This document shows positions 53,391 through 61,741 of a stretch of 64,000 nt of DNA, piece by piece. Made by a program: the position numbers and the translations under genes. The notes below the pieces were generated by a model. The model did not search any database and was not told where the DNA came from. It was given only the letters and a program-made list of their open reading frames with translations. Source of the DNA: an uncultured Collinsella sp. (GTDB lineage Bacteria > Actinomycetota > Coriobacteriia > Coriobacteriales > Coriobacteriaceae); the NCBI GenBank assembly GCA_902479075.1, contig CABSNK010000007.1:25389-89388 (forward strand). Direction: 5' to 3'. The first letter of the stretch is position 1. Every line of letters starts with the position of its first letter.

Positions 53391-54398
53391 CTACTCCTCG
53401 GGTCTCATGCGCAGGGAGGCGAACCGGTCGACGGCCATCTCGGCCTTGTAGGCCTCAAAGAGCTCGCGGCAGCCGAACCTGGGCTCGTAGCCAAGCTCGT
53501 CCTTTGCGTTCTGGACGTCCATGAGGAAGCCGCCGCCGCAGGGCTTCTCGGGGCGGTAAACCACCTCGGAACGGCCCGAGGCGGGCGCGAAGACGTCTGC
53601 GATGGTCTCAACCTGCTCGCGCAGGGTCACAGGGATGCCCGTGCCGATGTTGTAGAGGCCGCCGTCCCTGTCGGCCAGGGCGGCCAGGCACAGCTCTTGG
53701 CTGAAGTCGTCAACGTAGACCATGTCCTTGGAGTACTCGGGGTCGCCCCAGACCTCCAGAGGCTCGCCCGCCATGGCGCGCTCGATCATCGTGTAAGACG
53801 GGCGCTTGGTCTTGACGCCATTAGGGAAGTAGTAGTGGTAGGGACTGTAGCTGTAGATGGTGGGGAGACGGAACACAAACTTCTTGATGCCGTACTCCTG
53901 GCGATAGTGCTCCATGACCTCGAGGGCCGCGTTCTTGGCGATAACGTACATGGCGTGGTCGCCGGTATAGCTGAACGCCGGCGGCGTGTCCGGCGCAAGG
54001 ATCCTGCCTGGGGCTGAGGCGAGGGAGATGTCGAACACGGTCTGGGTGAAGATGACCCTGTCAGCACCGACCTTGCGGCACCACTCCAGCACGTTGTAGG
54101 CGCCCATCGTGATCGAGCTGAGGTACAGCCCGCCGTCGTAGTCCCTCATGTAGGAGGGAATCTGCGCGGCGAGCAGCATCACGGCGTGCACGCCGTCCGT
54201 GGGAAGGGCATCGAAGTCCCCCGGCCTCGTGACGTCAACCGAGTAGTAGTCGACGCCCATCCCGGTGAAGACCGGGGCCTCGGGGCGACGTCCCACGGCG
54301 ACGATCTCGTACTCGGCGGGGTCGAAAAACTCGGAGGCATACTTGGTGAGATATGAGCCGACGTTTCCAGTGGCTCCAAAGATGACGATCTTCTTCAT
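53391..54398 (-). CDS. NAD-dependent sugar epimerase/dehydratase (SDR)
   Basis: A 335-aa extended SDR. The start is the ATG at 54398 ([25 protein letters not shown]); a longer frame has no support. The cofactor loop is GATGNVGSY. The usual catalytic tyrosine could lie in [18 protein letters not shown] (YxxxK as YVIAK). [31 protein letters not shown] is typical of sugar epimerases. Substrate unknown; position between the PLP gene and rfbA suggests it modifies the dTDP-keto sugar or a later intermediate. Confidence 0.8.
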   Translation of the reverse strand: MKKIVIFGATGNVGSYLTKYASEFFDPAEYEIVAVGRRPEAPVFTGMGVDYYSVDVTRPGDFDALPTDGVHAVMLLAAQIPSYMRDYDGGLYLSSITMGAYNVLEWCRKVGADRVIFTQTVFDISLASAPGRILAPDTPPAFSYTGDHAMYVIAKNAALEVMEHYRQEYGIKKFVFRLPTIYSYSPYHYYFPNGVKTKRPSYTMIERAMAGEPLEVWGDPEYSKDMVYVDDFSQELCLAALADRDGGLYNIGTGIPVTLREQVETIADVFAPASGRSEVVYRPEKPCGGGFLMDVQNAKDELGYEPRFGCRELFEAYKAEMAVDRFASLRMRPEE

Positions 54399-54411
54399 AG
54401 CATGAACCCTT

Positions 54412-55377
54412 CTATCTGAGGACGGACTTGACGCAGGAGGCAACGTACTCCATGTCATCACGGTTATATCTCTGGTCGACGGGGAGCGGAAGGACGTCTC
54501 GGGCGTACCTGCGTGCCCAGCTCGATGCGGGGCACTCCGCCAGGACGTTCGGCCAAAGCGTGGGAACGAACACGCCCGCCTCCGCGAGCCTGCCCCTGAG
54601 GCCGTCGGAGTCCTCCACGAGGAGGGGGTACATGTACGGCCCCTCGGGCGACCCGCCGGCGAGCAGGTTGCGGCCACCGAGGGCCTCGTCGAGGCTGGCG
54701 TAGTTCTCCTCGCGGCGACGCCTCGCGAAGGCGAAGTCGATGGCGCCCATCAGGCGCCTCGTGGTCTCGGACATGGCAGCAAGCGGCTCGCCGTCGATGG
54801 ACTCCTCGGAGGCCCGGTAAGCGCCGTACCACTCGGCGCTGCCGTCCTCCGCCCTCCCGACGACGTGCGCCATCCTTGCACGCGACGACGCCCTCGGAAG
54901 CTCCCGGCCGAGCCGCAAGCCGTCGCGCGTGACGAGGTAAGCGCCGTCAGGCACCCCGAAAAACTTCCTGCAAGTGTATATGGTGTCGACGCCGGCCCAG
55001 GGCTCGCGAAAGAAGCCCTGCACCTCGTCGACGATGAGCCTGTCCTCCGAGGCGGACCGGGCGCGCTCGACCTCCGAGGGGGAGAGTCTGCCGTAGTAGT
55101 CCGCGACGTAGAGCCACTCGCCTTCACTGACGGCCAGGTCGGTGGGAAGGGCCAACCCCTCTCCCACCTCGAAGGTCCTGACGGCTATCCCCTCGCGCAC
55201 GCAGGTCCCGCTCACCGCGTCGCACATGAGGTCCGGCAGGGCGATGCGCTCAATCCCCCGAAGCTCGGCCAGGTAGGCAAGGCAGTTCCTCGCACTGTTG
55301 AGCGCCACCGCCCCGGGATGGTAGGGCTCGCCCTGGTAGCGCTCCAGCTCAAGATATCCGCCGATCTCGCGGCTCAC
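54412..55377 (-). CDS. PLP-dependent DegT-like enzyme, divergent
   Basis: A 321-aa fold-type-I PLP protein. A cofactor Asp is likely in RLIVDEVQGFF (Asp117), with the Schiff-base Lys138 in TCRKFFGVPDGAYL. The usual DegT N-terminal substrate segment is reduced, so the reaction could be transamination or another PLP chemistry. It begins 1 nt after the ATP-grasp gene stop, so the two are tightly coupled. Confidence 0.65.
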   Translation of the reverse strand: MSREIGGYLELERYQGEPYHPGAVALNSARNCLAYLAELRGIERIALPDLMCDAVSGTCVREGIAVRTFEVGEGLALPTDLAVSEGEWLYVADYYGRLSPSEVERARSASEDRLIVDEVQGFFREPWAGVDTIYTCRKFFGVPDGAYLVTRDGLRLGRELPRASSRARMAHVVGRAEDGSAEWYGAYRASEESIDGEPLAAMSETTRRLMGAIDFAFARRRREENYASLDEALGGRNLLAGGSPEGPYMYPLLVEDSDGLRGRLAEAGVFVPTLWPNVLAECPASSWARRYARDVLPLPVDQRYNRDDMEYVASCVKSVLR

Positions 55378-55378
55378 G

Positions 55379-56590
55379 CTACCTCACCACCGCCCGCATG
55401 GACTCGCCGGGCGCGGCCCTGAAGGCCTCGAGCTCCTCGCGGGATCCAAACCTGAGCATCACGGAGCCGAAGGCGTGGTTGGCGGCGGTAAAGGCCTCCA
55501 CGCGGGCGCCGGGGGCGACCCACAGCTGCTCCTCGGCGACATGCGCCTCCCTGAACCCGGGCGCGTACTCCACTCCCGCGAACTCGCCCGCGTGGTCAGA
55601 GTGCAGCATCTGCTGGAACCAGAAGCCGTCGTAGGCTGGCATCGACAGCTCGTCCACAGGCAGGCCAAGGGCGGCCTGGACGCTCGCCCTCACGAGGTCG
55701 GTCGCTCCCCCCGTCGCGAGGCGCAGCATCTCGCAGAGGCGGTTGCCACCACCGCGCGGCGAGCTTTCCATGATGTAGGCGCGCCCGTCGGTCGCCACGC
55801 GGGTCTCGACGTTGAAGACGCCGCTCCCAAGGCGCAGGAGGTCGGCCAGGCGCTGGAGCTCGGAGACGAGCTCGGCCTGCGCCCAGGCGGGCATGGAAGC
55901 CGGCATGGCGTAGGCGGCCGGCGTGTAGGGATTGGGGACCCCGGGGTCGAAGAGCTGCGAGGTGAAGGAGACGCACCTGAACTCGCCGTCCACGAGGAAG
56001 GCGTCGGCGTCGGAGCTGTCCCCCGACTTCTCGAGGAACTGCTCGACGATGCACCTCCCGTCTCGCGAGAACGACAGCGCGTAACCGACCGCCTCGCGGA
56101 GCCCCTCCGGCCCGTCGACGCGGGAGCAGCCCTTGGAGCCGGCCGAGTCGACCGGCTTGGCGATGACCGGGTACCTGAGCGAGTCGGCCGAGGCCGCGGC
56201 CTCCTCGGCCGAGGAGAAGACGTGGAGCTCCGGGCAATTGAAGCCGTTGTCGCGCAGGAAGGAGCGGTAGCGCTCCTTGTCCTGCAGGACCGAGACCGCC
56301 TCGTAGGAGCCCTGGAACGGGAGCCCGAGCCTCTCGGCGGCGTAGGCGGCCGAGACGACGCCGGGGTCGGCGGCGAAGGACATGATGCCGTCGGCGCCGA
56401 CCGACTCAGCGGCGGCCAGCACGGCAGCCTCGTCGACGATGCTCGCGTTCACGTAGCCGTCGGAGAAGCGGTGGGCGTAGTTGTCGGGCAGGTAGTCGCA
56501 CGTGACGACACGGGCACCCAGCTCGTGGGCGGCGTCGATGACGGGGATGGCGTACCGGGCCCCGCCGAGCAGCAGGAGCGTCTTTGGCAT
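55379..56590 (-). CDS. ATP-grasp ligase
   Basis: A 403-aa carboxylate-amine ligase-type protein. An N-terminal Rossmann-like part (LLLLGGARYAIPVIDAAHELGARVVTCDY) precedes the ATP-grasp domain. That domain has the loop YPVIAKPVDSAGSKGCSRV (ATP-binding Lys), CIVEQFLEKSGDSSDADAFLVDGEF and the metal-binding FNVETRVATDGRAYIMESSPRGGGNRL. Such enzymes join an acid to an amine. In this operon the amine could be an amino sugar; that is inference. It lies 2 nt after the aminotransferase stop. Confidence 0.85.
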   Translation of the reverse strand: MPKTLLLLGGARYAIPVIDAAHELGARVVTCDYLPDNYAHRFSDGYVNASIVDEAAVLAAAESVGADGIMSFAADPGVVSAAYAAERLGLPFQGSYEAVSVLQDKERYRSFLRDNGFNCPELHVFSSAEEAAASADSLRYPVIAKPVDSAGSKGCSRVDGPEGLREAVGYALSFSRDGRCIVEQFLEKSGDSSDADAFLVDGEFRCVSFTSQLFDPGVPNPYTPAAYAMPASMPAWAQAELVSELQRLADLLRLGSGVFNVETRVATDGRAYIMESSPRGGGNRLCEMLRLATGGATDLVRASVQAALGLPVDELSMPAYDGFWFQQMLHSDHAGEFAGVEYAPGFREAHVAEEQLWVAPGARVEAFTAANHAFGSVMLRFGSREELEAFRAAPGESMRAVVR

Positions 56591-56592
56591 GG

Positions 56593-57705
56593 CTAGTTCC
56601 TTCCGGTCGACTCGACGACGTCGCAGATGCGGTCGACGTCGGCAAGGGAGAGATCGGCGTACATGGGCAGCGTCAGCACCTGGGCGGCCATCCTCCTGGC
56701 CACCGGGGTGCGGTCGCTGGAGTAGACGCTCCTGTAGCAGGCGTAGTCGCTGATGAGCGGGTAGAAGTACTTGCGGGCGCCCACGCCTGCGGCGTCAAGG
56801 GCGTCAAAGACGTCGTCGCGCGTGGCCCCGAAGGCCTCGGGGTCGAAGATCACAGGCAGGTAGGCGTAGTTGGCCCTCACACCCGGGGCGGGGCGGAACA
56901 CCCGCACGCCCGGGACGGCCTCGAGGCGGTCCCAGTAGCGCTCGGCCACGGCGCGGCGCTTGGCGACCTCCTCGTCTAGGTGGCGCAGGTTGCAAACGCC
57001 CATCGCGGCACAGAACTCGTTCATCTTGGCGTTTCCACCGACGTACTCCACGTCCTCCGGCCCGGTGATTCCGAAGTTCTTCCACTGGTTGAGCGTGTCG
57101 TAGAGCGAGGTGTCCCTGAAGCAGACGGCGCCGCCCTCGATGGTGTTGAAGACCTTCGTGGCGTGGAAGCTGAACATGGAGGCGTCGCCGAAGGAGGCAG
57201 CGGATACCCCGTCTCGCTCGACGCCGAAGGCGTGGGCGGCGTCGTAGACGACCCTGAGGCCGTGGCGATCGGCGATGTCCTGGATGGCGTCGACGTCGCA
57301 GAGGTTGCCGTAGACGTGGACTGGCACGATGGCGCACGTGCGGGGTGTGATCGCCTCCTCTATGCGCTCGGGGTCGAGGGTGCAGTCCGACTCGCGGACG
57401 TCGGCGAAGACGGGCGTGAGGCCCTTTCGTGCAATAGCGTGGGTCGTGCTCGCGAAGCTGAAGGGCGTGGTCACAACCTCGCCGTGCAGGCCAAGGGCCT
57501 CGAGTATGCACTCGAGTGCGTTGTGCCCGTTGGTGAACAGGCACACGTTGGGCGTCCTCAGGCGCTCCTTCAGCGCCTCCTCGAGCTTCCTGTGCTCCTC
57601 CCCCATGTTGGTGAGCCAGTGGCTCTCCCACAACGGGCGAATCTCCTCGCAATACTCTTCGAACGGTGGCATTGAAGAGCGGGTGACGAGAATCCGATTA
57701 CTCAT
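56593..57705 (-). CDS. DegT/DnrJ-family sugar aminotransferase
   Basis: A 370-aa PLP enzyme. PPFEEYCEEIRPLWESHWLTNMGE is the family N-terminus, YDAAHAFG has the cofactor Asp155 and SFHATKVFNTIEGG the Schiff-base Lys184. It resembles dTDP-4-amino-4,6-dideoxyglucose (VioA-type) aminotransferases, which use the RfbB product. The exact amino position (C3 or C4) cannot be read from sequence alone. It follows the flippase gene by 27 nt. Confidence 0.88.
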   Translation of the reverse strand: MSNRILVTRSSMPPFEEYCEEIRPLWESHWLTNMGEEHRKLEEALKERLRTPNVCLFTNGHNALECILEALGLHGEVVTTPFSFASTTHAIARKGLTPVFADVRESDCTLDPERIEEAITPRTCAIVPVHVYGNLCDVDAIQDIADRHGLRVVYDAAHAFGVERDGVSAASFGDASMFSFHATKVFNTIEGGAVCFRDTSLYDTLNQWKNFGITGPEDVEYVGGNAKMNEFCAAMGVCNLRHLDEEVAKRRAVAERYWDRLEAVPGVRVFRPAPGVRANYAYLPVIFDPEAFGATRDDVFDALDAAGVGARKYFYPLISDYACYRSVYSSDRTPVARRMAAQVLTLPMYADLSLADVDRICDVVESTGRN

Positions 57706-57732
57706 CTGACCTCCAATAATTCGTAGCCTTGA

Positions 57733-59190
57733 TTATTTCCTAGACCTCAGAAGGTCGACGACGCTAGACCTAAGATAGACGAAAACCTCCAGCCTCAGGA
57801 CGGCGGACAAGCCAAGATACGCTGCGGCCATGACGAGCGCCTCGACAAAGATCTTTAGAATCGGGTTGATCACCAGTCCGCCAGCGACCAAACTCAGTCC
57901 TCCCGCGATCATCGAAAGCCAGAAAGAGGGCGCGATGTCGCGCAGCTGCTCCCCGTAGGAGTATCCAATAACGCGCTTATTCGGGAAGCTGTTGACGAAG
58001 GTTGAGATTATCCCGGTGAACATATAGGTGCCCACCATGACGTAGACATCCCTGAAGACAAACGCAGCAATAAGAAGACAGGCGGTTCCGTAGCACTTCT
58101 TGATTAACTCGAGCTTAAGGAAGAGGTCGGAACGCCCCATCCCGTTGAACGTCTGCAGGTTGGTCGTGTGAATGGGAAGCAGGGCGTAGGTGAAGCAATA
58201 CATCCTCATGAACGGAACGCACGGAAGCCATTGTTCACCAAGCACCAGGCTCACGATTGGCTCCGCGGCCACCGCGAACAGCGTCATCGCGGGCGCAATG
58301 AGATACGTGGACGTTTTGAGGGCCCGCCTGACCAGACGCTTAACCTGCGACAAGTCAGACTGGATGTGAGCTACCGCAGACAGCATCACGGGCTGTATAG
58401 CCCCATCCAGTATGTTTCCCAGGGCTTGGGGGTATTTCTTTCCCTGACTGACCAAGCCAAGGCTCGAAGCAGAGAACTGCTTACCAATTATCAAATCGGA
58501 GAGCGACTGATAGCCCTGGTCCAGAACGCCCGAGACAAGCAGCTTCCATCCAAACCCAAGCATGGTTCGGGCACGGGCTGGATCAAAAACCATTCGAGGA
58601 AGCCATTTAACGCTATGCGCGAGAACGATGCAGTTGCAAAGGTGATACGACACCTGCTGGATGACAAGCGACCAGAGCCCGGCGCCCAGAAGAGCCGAAG
58701 CAATTCCCAGAAAACCAGAAACCAGGCCCGCAATGAGCGTGGCATCAAAGACCTTGCGGAATTCGAGTTCACGCTCTACAAGCGCGACCTGAACCGAGTT
58801 GAAAGAGCTGACCACGAGAATCAGGCACATGGCTCGAAGCGGCCAAACCAGGGACGGCATTACGTAGAAGATGGCAATCCCAGGAGCAGCAAGGAAAACA
58901 ATCGAATACAGCACAAGAGAGACGCCGAAGCACAGCCAAAATACAGTTGAGGAGTCTTCATCGGTAATTGAAGGAGCCTGAATCAGTGCCGTGTTGAGCC
59001 CCGACTGAACAAGCACGTTGCCGATATTCACAAAGACAAGCATGATCGCCAGCGTTCCAAAGTCATCTGGCGAGAGCAACCGGGCGAGAATAATCTGGAC
59101 GAATAACTCGACAACCGCTCGACCGCCCCTCTCGAAAAACTTCCAAAAAAGAGAAGAGAGTGTCTTAGCCTTAAGCGAATTCTGCGCCAT
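57733..59190 (-). CDS. Polysaccharide flippase (Wzx/MOP family)
   Basis: A 485-aa protein with 12 to 14 hydrophobic segments. The N-terminal LSSLFWKFFERGGRAVVELFVQIILARLLSPDDFGTLAIMLVFVNIGNVLVQSGLNTALIQ is the MOP/lipopolysaccharide-translocase pattern. It would flip lipid-linked oligosaccharide across the membrane. It is the first gene of the amino-sugar operon and has a GAGGG site before the ATG. GC is lower than in the next genes. No Wzy polymerase was recognised in the window. Confidence 0.9.
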   Translation of the reverse strand: MAQNSLKAKTLSSLFWKFFERGGRAVVELFVQIILARLLSPDDFGTLAIMLVFVNIGNVLVQSGLNTALIQAPSITDEDSSTVFWLCFGVSLVLYSIVFLAAPGIAIFYVMPSLVWPLRAMCLILVVSSFNSVQVALVERELEFRKVFDATLIAGLVSGFLGIASALLGAGLWSLVIQQVSYHLCNCIVLAHSVKWLPRMVFDPARARTMLGFGWKLLVSGVLDQGYQSLSDLIIGKQFSASSLGLVSQGKKYPQALGNILDGAIQPVMLSAVAHIQSDLSQVKRLVRRALKTSTYLIAPAMTLFAVAAEPIVSLVLGEQWLPCVPFMRMYCFTYALLPIHTTNLQTFNGMGRSDLFLKLELIKKCYGTACLLIAAFVFRDVYVMVGTYMFTGIISTFVNSFPNKRVIGYSYGEQLRDIAPSFWLSMIAGGLSLVAGGLVINPILKIFVEALVMAAAYLGLSAVLRLEVFVYLRSSVVDLLRSRK

Positions 59191-59255
59191 TCAATCCCTC
59201 TTCTTAGGTGCCAATACACGAATAACAGCCACATAAATAACAGTCGATAAAATCG

Positions 59256-59285
59256 ATGATAAACCATAGCACATCAAAATGACAA
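59256..59285 (-). promoter_or_regulatory. Promoter of the wzx-to-rfbB operon
   Basis: Leftward: -35 TTGTCA (59280-59285), 18-bp spacer, -10 TATCAT (59256-59261), 66 bases before the flippase ATG. The insertion at 59360 lies upstream and does not break it. Confidence 0.6.
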
Positions 59286-59359
59286 TTAATTACAAGTTCC
59301 GACAAATGCAAGATAGCTACTGCATAGGAAAAGAAGCGATTTCATGCCTCAAGATAAAA

Positions 59360-59384
59360 GGCTCTGTTAGACCAGGATTGACAT
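59360..59384 (+). repeat. Left terminal inverted repeat (25 bp)
   Basis: Begins GGCTCTGTTAGACCAGGATT; identical to the inverse of 61717-61741. Confidence 0.92.
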
Positions 59385-59432
59385 ACATATGTCCCCACGG
59401 TGCCATATCGTTAGCCCTGTAGACGCGCGGCG

Positions 59433-60500
59433 TTGGGGGGCAGCCTGAACGCCGACGACCTGGTAATCACCTTCAAGCGGAACATGGCAAAGCTGAGCGG
59501 GGCGGAGCGCCGCCGCGCGATCGAATCCGTCAGGGACGCGGTCCGCGCGGCGGCGTTCGACGACGCGGCCGGCTCCTCCTGCGAAGTCGAATGCTGCCCG
59601 CGCTGCGGGTCCGCCGCGGTCGTGAAGAAGGGAAAGGCCGGGAACGGCGAGCAGCGCTACCTCTGCCGGGGCTGCGGCAGGACCTTCGGCATGGGCAGCG
59701 AGCGCATCCTGGGGACGAGCAAGCTCCCGAAGGAGACCTGGATGGCCTACGCCGAGTACTTCGTGCTCATGCTGCCCCTGCGCGAATGCGCGAGGCGCTG
59801 CCGCGTCTGCCTCAAGACCGCCTACACCATGCGCCACAGGCTGATCGAGCGCCTCTAGGCCAACTCCCCCTCGTTCAGGGTCGAGCGGGGCTGCGGTTGC
59901 AAGCTCGACGAGACCTATTTCCCCGAGTCGTTCAAGGGCAACCACACAAGGGAGTCGTTCACGATGCCGCGCCCCTCCCGGCACCGCGGCAAGCAGGTGC
60001 ACAGGCGCGGGCTGCCGCGCGAGCGGATCTGCGTCATGACCGGAGTGAACGACTCGAACGAGACGTTCCTCGAGGTCACGGGACGGGGCGCCCTTTCGAG
60101 GGAGCGCGCCATGGACGCGCTGAGGGGCCGCATCGCGGCCGGCTCGGTCGTCGCGACCGGCAGGGCTGCCGCCTACGTCGGGGTCCTCGCCGAGCTCGAG
60201 GTCGCCGCGCACGCGGCCAACGACCCCATGGACCGCTCCGAGGGAACCATCAACCGGATCAACACCGTCCACTCGCTCCTCGGCGCCTTCATGGAGCCGT
60301 TTAAGGGCGTGTCGACGAAGCACCTGGGCGACTACCTCACCTGGTTCAGGTGGTGCCGGACCTTCATGGCGACCAATTCCGGCGCCGCCGAGCGCGCGGT
60401 CGCGCGGCAGCTCGCGCACGGCACCTGCAGGAGCCGTGTCCGCGACATGTTCAACGTGGAGCCGCCCTACATGGACCACTGGGCCGCGCCCGCCGCATAG
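59433..60500 (+). pseudogene. IS1595-like transposase, inactivated
   Basis: One frame from a TTG at 59433 to 60500 is interrupted only by an amber codon (59856-59858). The N-terminal part has a zinc ribbon (CCPRCGSAAVVKKGK ... YLCRGCGRTF). After the stop come the first catalytic Asp (KLDETYFPES) and the HSLLGAFMEPFKGVSTKHLGDYLTWFRW C-terminal block. At the second catalytic site the sequence reads VVATGRAAAY where family members have Asp after Thr (TD), a single-base GAC to GGC change. The enzyme is therefore inactive for two independent reasons. Confidence 0.8.
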
Positions 60501-60546
60501 AGGCGGTAGAATGGTCGCACCGCGATACACGAGGAGAGGTGAGGCC

Positions 60547-60744
60547 ATGCCGTCGAACATACCGGCCACGACGATCCGCATCGACCCGGAGGTCAAGAAG
60601 GAGGCCACGGCCATCCTGGACGAGCTCGGCCTGTCCATGTCCACCGCCGTCAACGCGTTCCTCAGGGCGCTCGTCCGAGAGGGCGGAATGCCGTTCGAGA
60701 TGAGGGTCAAGACGCCGGCGCCCGAAGGGGAAACGGCGAGATAG
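60547..60744 (+). CDS. RelB/DinJ-type antitoxin, no partner toxin
   Basis: A 65-aa protein (MPSNIPATTIRIDPEVKKEATAILDELGLSMSTAVNAFLRALV) with the ribbon-helix-helix DNA-binding pattern of RelB/DinJ antitoxins. A strong GGAGAGGTGAGG site precedes the ATG. No toxin gene follows: the stop codon TAG is itself the start of the IS256 target duplication at 60742. A toxin could have been lost with that insertion, or the gene may be a passenger regulator of the outer element. Confidence 0.8.
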   Translation: MPSNIPATTIRIDPEVKKEATAILDELGLSMSTAVNAFLRALVREGGMPFEMRVKTPAPEGETAR

Positions 60745-60750
60745 CCTGCG
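60742..60750 (+). repeat. Target-site duplication, left copy
   Basis: TAGCCTGCG, repeated at 61583-61591. It contains the stop codon of the RelB-like gene. Confidence 0.85.
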
Positions 60751-61582
60751 GTAACGTAAAATTTCTTTCACAAATTGAAAGCTGAATACATCTAGGAATG
60801 AAAAGGCATGGTCGTCAGCCATCGGTATGATTTTCAGCGACCAAGCATAAAACGTACCGAGGAGGCATCGCAACCATGTCCGGCAACATAGTATCAGTCG
60901 ACGAGGAGTCGTTGAAGTCCGACCTTCGCGAGCTAGTGAGGTCAGGTTTCACCGAGTCGAAGGAATCGTGGAAGGAGTTCCTCTTGTGGCTGCGCGGGCG
61001 CGGGCTGTCGGGCGTGAGGCTCGTCACGGGCGACAAGTCGCTGGGGCTGCTCGGGGCGCTCGAGGAGGTTTTTCCCGACGCCAAGTACCAACGCTGCACT
61101 GTGCACTTCTATCGAAACGTGTTCGGGAAAGTGCCGCGGCAGAAGAGGGTCAAGGTCGCCAAGATGCTCAAGGCTATTCACGCGCAGGAATCGCGCGAAG
61201 CGTCGGAGGCGAAGGCGGCTGACGCGCTCGAGGCGATGAAGCTGGGCGCGGCCGCCAAGGTGGTGCGCGAGGGCTGCCGCGAGACGCTGGCCTACACCGA
61301 TTTCCCGATGCAGCATTGGACCAGGATCAGGACCAACAACGCCATCGAGCGCTTCAACAGGGAAATACGCCGCCGCACCCGCGTGGTTGGCACCTTTCCC
61401 GACGGGAAATCGGCCCTGATGCTGGTGACGCCAGGCTGAAATACATAGTCGAAAACGAATGGGGCCGCAGGCGCTACCTAGATGTATCGCTGCTCGAAGA
61501 CGAGGAGGGCAAAGCGTAGGACGAGAATGCCGATGGTCTCACCTAGACGTCAGCGAATTTGCGAAAGATTATTGACGGTATC
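60751..61582 (+). mobile_element. Internally deleted IS256-family element (832 bp)
   Basis: Flanked by 9-bp duplications. The ends are imperfect inverted repeats sharing CTTTC(A/G)CAAATT and GCTGA. It is far shorter than a typical IS256-family element (about 1.3-1.4 kb), in line with the deletion seen in its transposase gene. Confidence 0.8.
60876..61519 (+). pseudogene. IS256-family (Mutator) transposase, deleted and frameshifted
   Basis: The N-terminus (MSGNIVSVDEESLKSDLRELVR) is joined directly to the middle of the catalytic domain (SWKEFLLWLRGRGLSGVRLVTGDKS). The first catalytic Asp region is missing. The second Asp (GVRLVTGD) and the final Glu (NNAIERFNREIRRRTRVVGTFPDGKSA) remain. Near 61428-61431 a one-base loss ends the frame early at 61439; the true C-terminus (ARLKYIVENEWGRRRYLDVSLLEDEEGKA) continues in another frame to 61519. 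Confidence 0.85.
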
Positions 61583-61591
61583 TAGCCTGCG
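61583..61591 (+). repeat. Target-site duplication, right copy
   Basis: TAGCCTGCG, the same as 60742-60750. Confidence 0.85.
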
Positions 61592-61716
61592 GGTCTGCCT
61601 GAAACGGCAGGGCCCGGTGAGCAACTCGTCCGGTCTCGGGCGCATCGCCCCCTTGCCGAATTCAGGTCCGGCAAGGGGGCGACCATTGAGCAATCGCAAA
61701 AAGATGATGGGGCGAA

Positions 61717-61741
61717 ATGTCAATCCTGGTCTAACAGAGCC
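61717..61741 (-). repeat. Right terminal inverted repeat (25 bp)
   Basis: Exact inverse of 59360-59384. It touches the stop codon of the surface-protein gene at 61742-61744. Confidence 0.92.

Larger units (their letters stand above)
59360..61741. mobile_element. Degenerate nested IS element with 25-bp terminal repeats
   Basis: Perfect 25-bp inverted repeats bound 2382 bp. Inside, from the left, are a broken IS1595-like transposase, a RelB-like gene and a decayed IS256-family element flanked by its own target duplication. Removing the inner element and one duplication copy leaves about 1.54 kb, which is plausible for an IS1595-type element with a passenger gene. The flanking 8 bp on the two sides do not match, so no outer target duplication is visible. 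Confidence 0.8.

Noticed and set aside
53391..54397. dTDP-rhamnose synthesis through rfbD
   Set aside because: The SDR is a separate epimerase-like protein, not recognisably RfbD, and no rfbC is present, so a rhamnose pathway is not supported.
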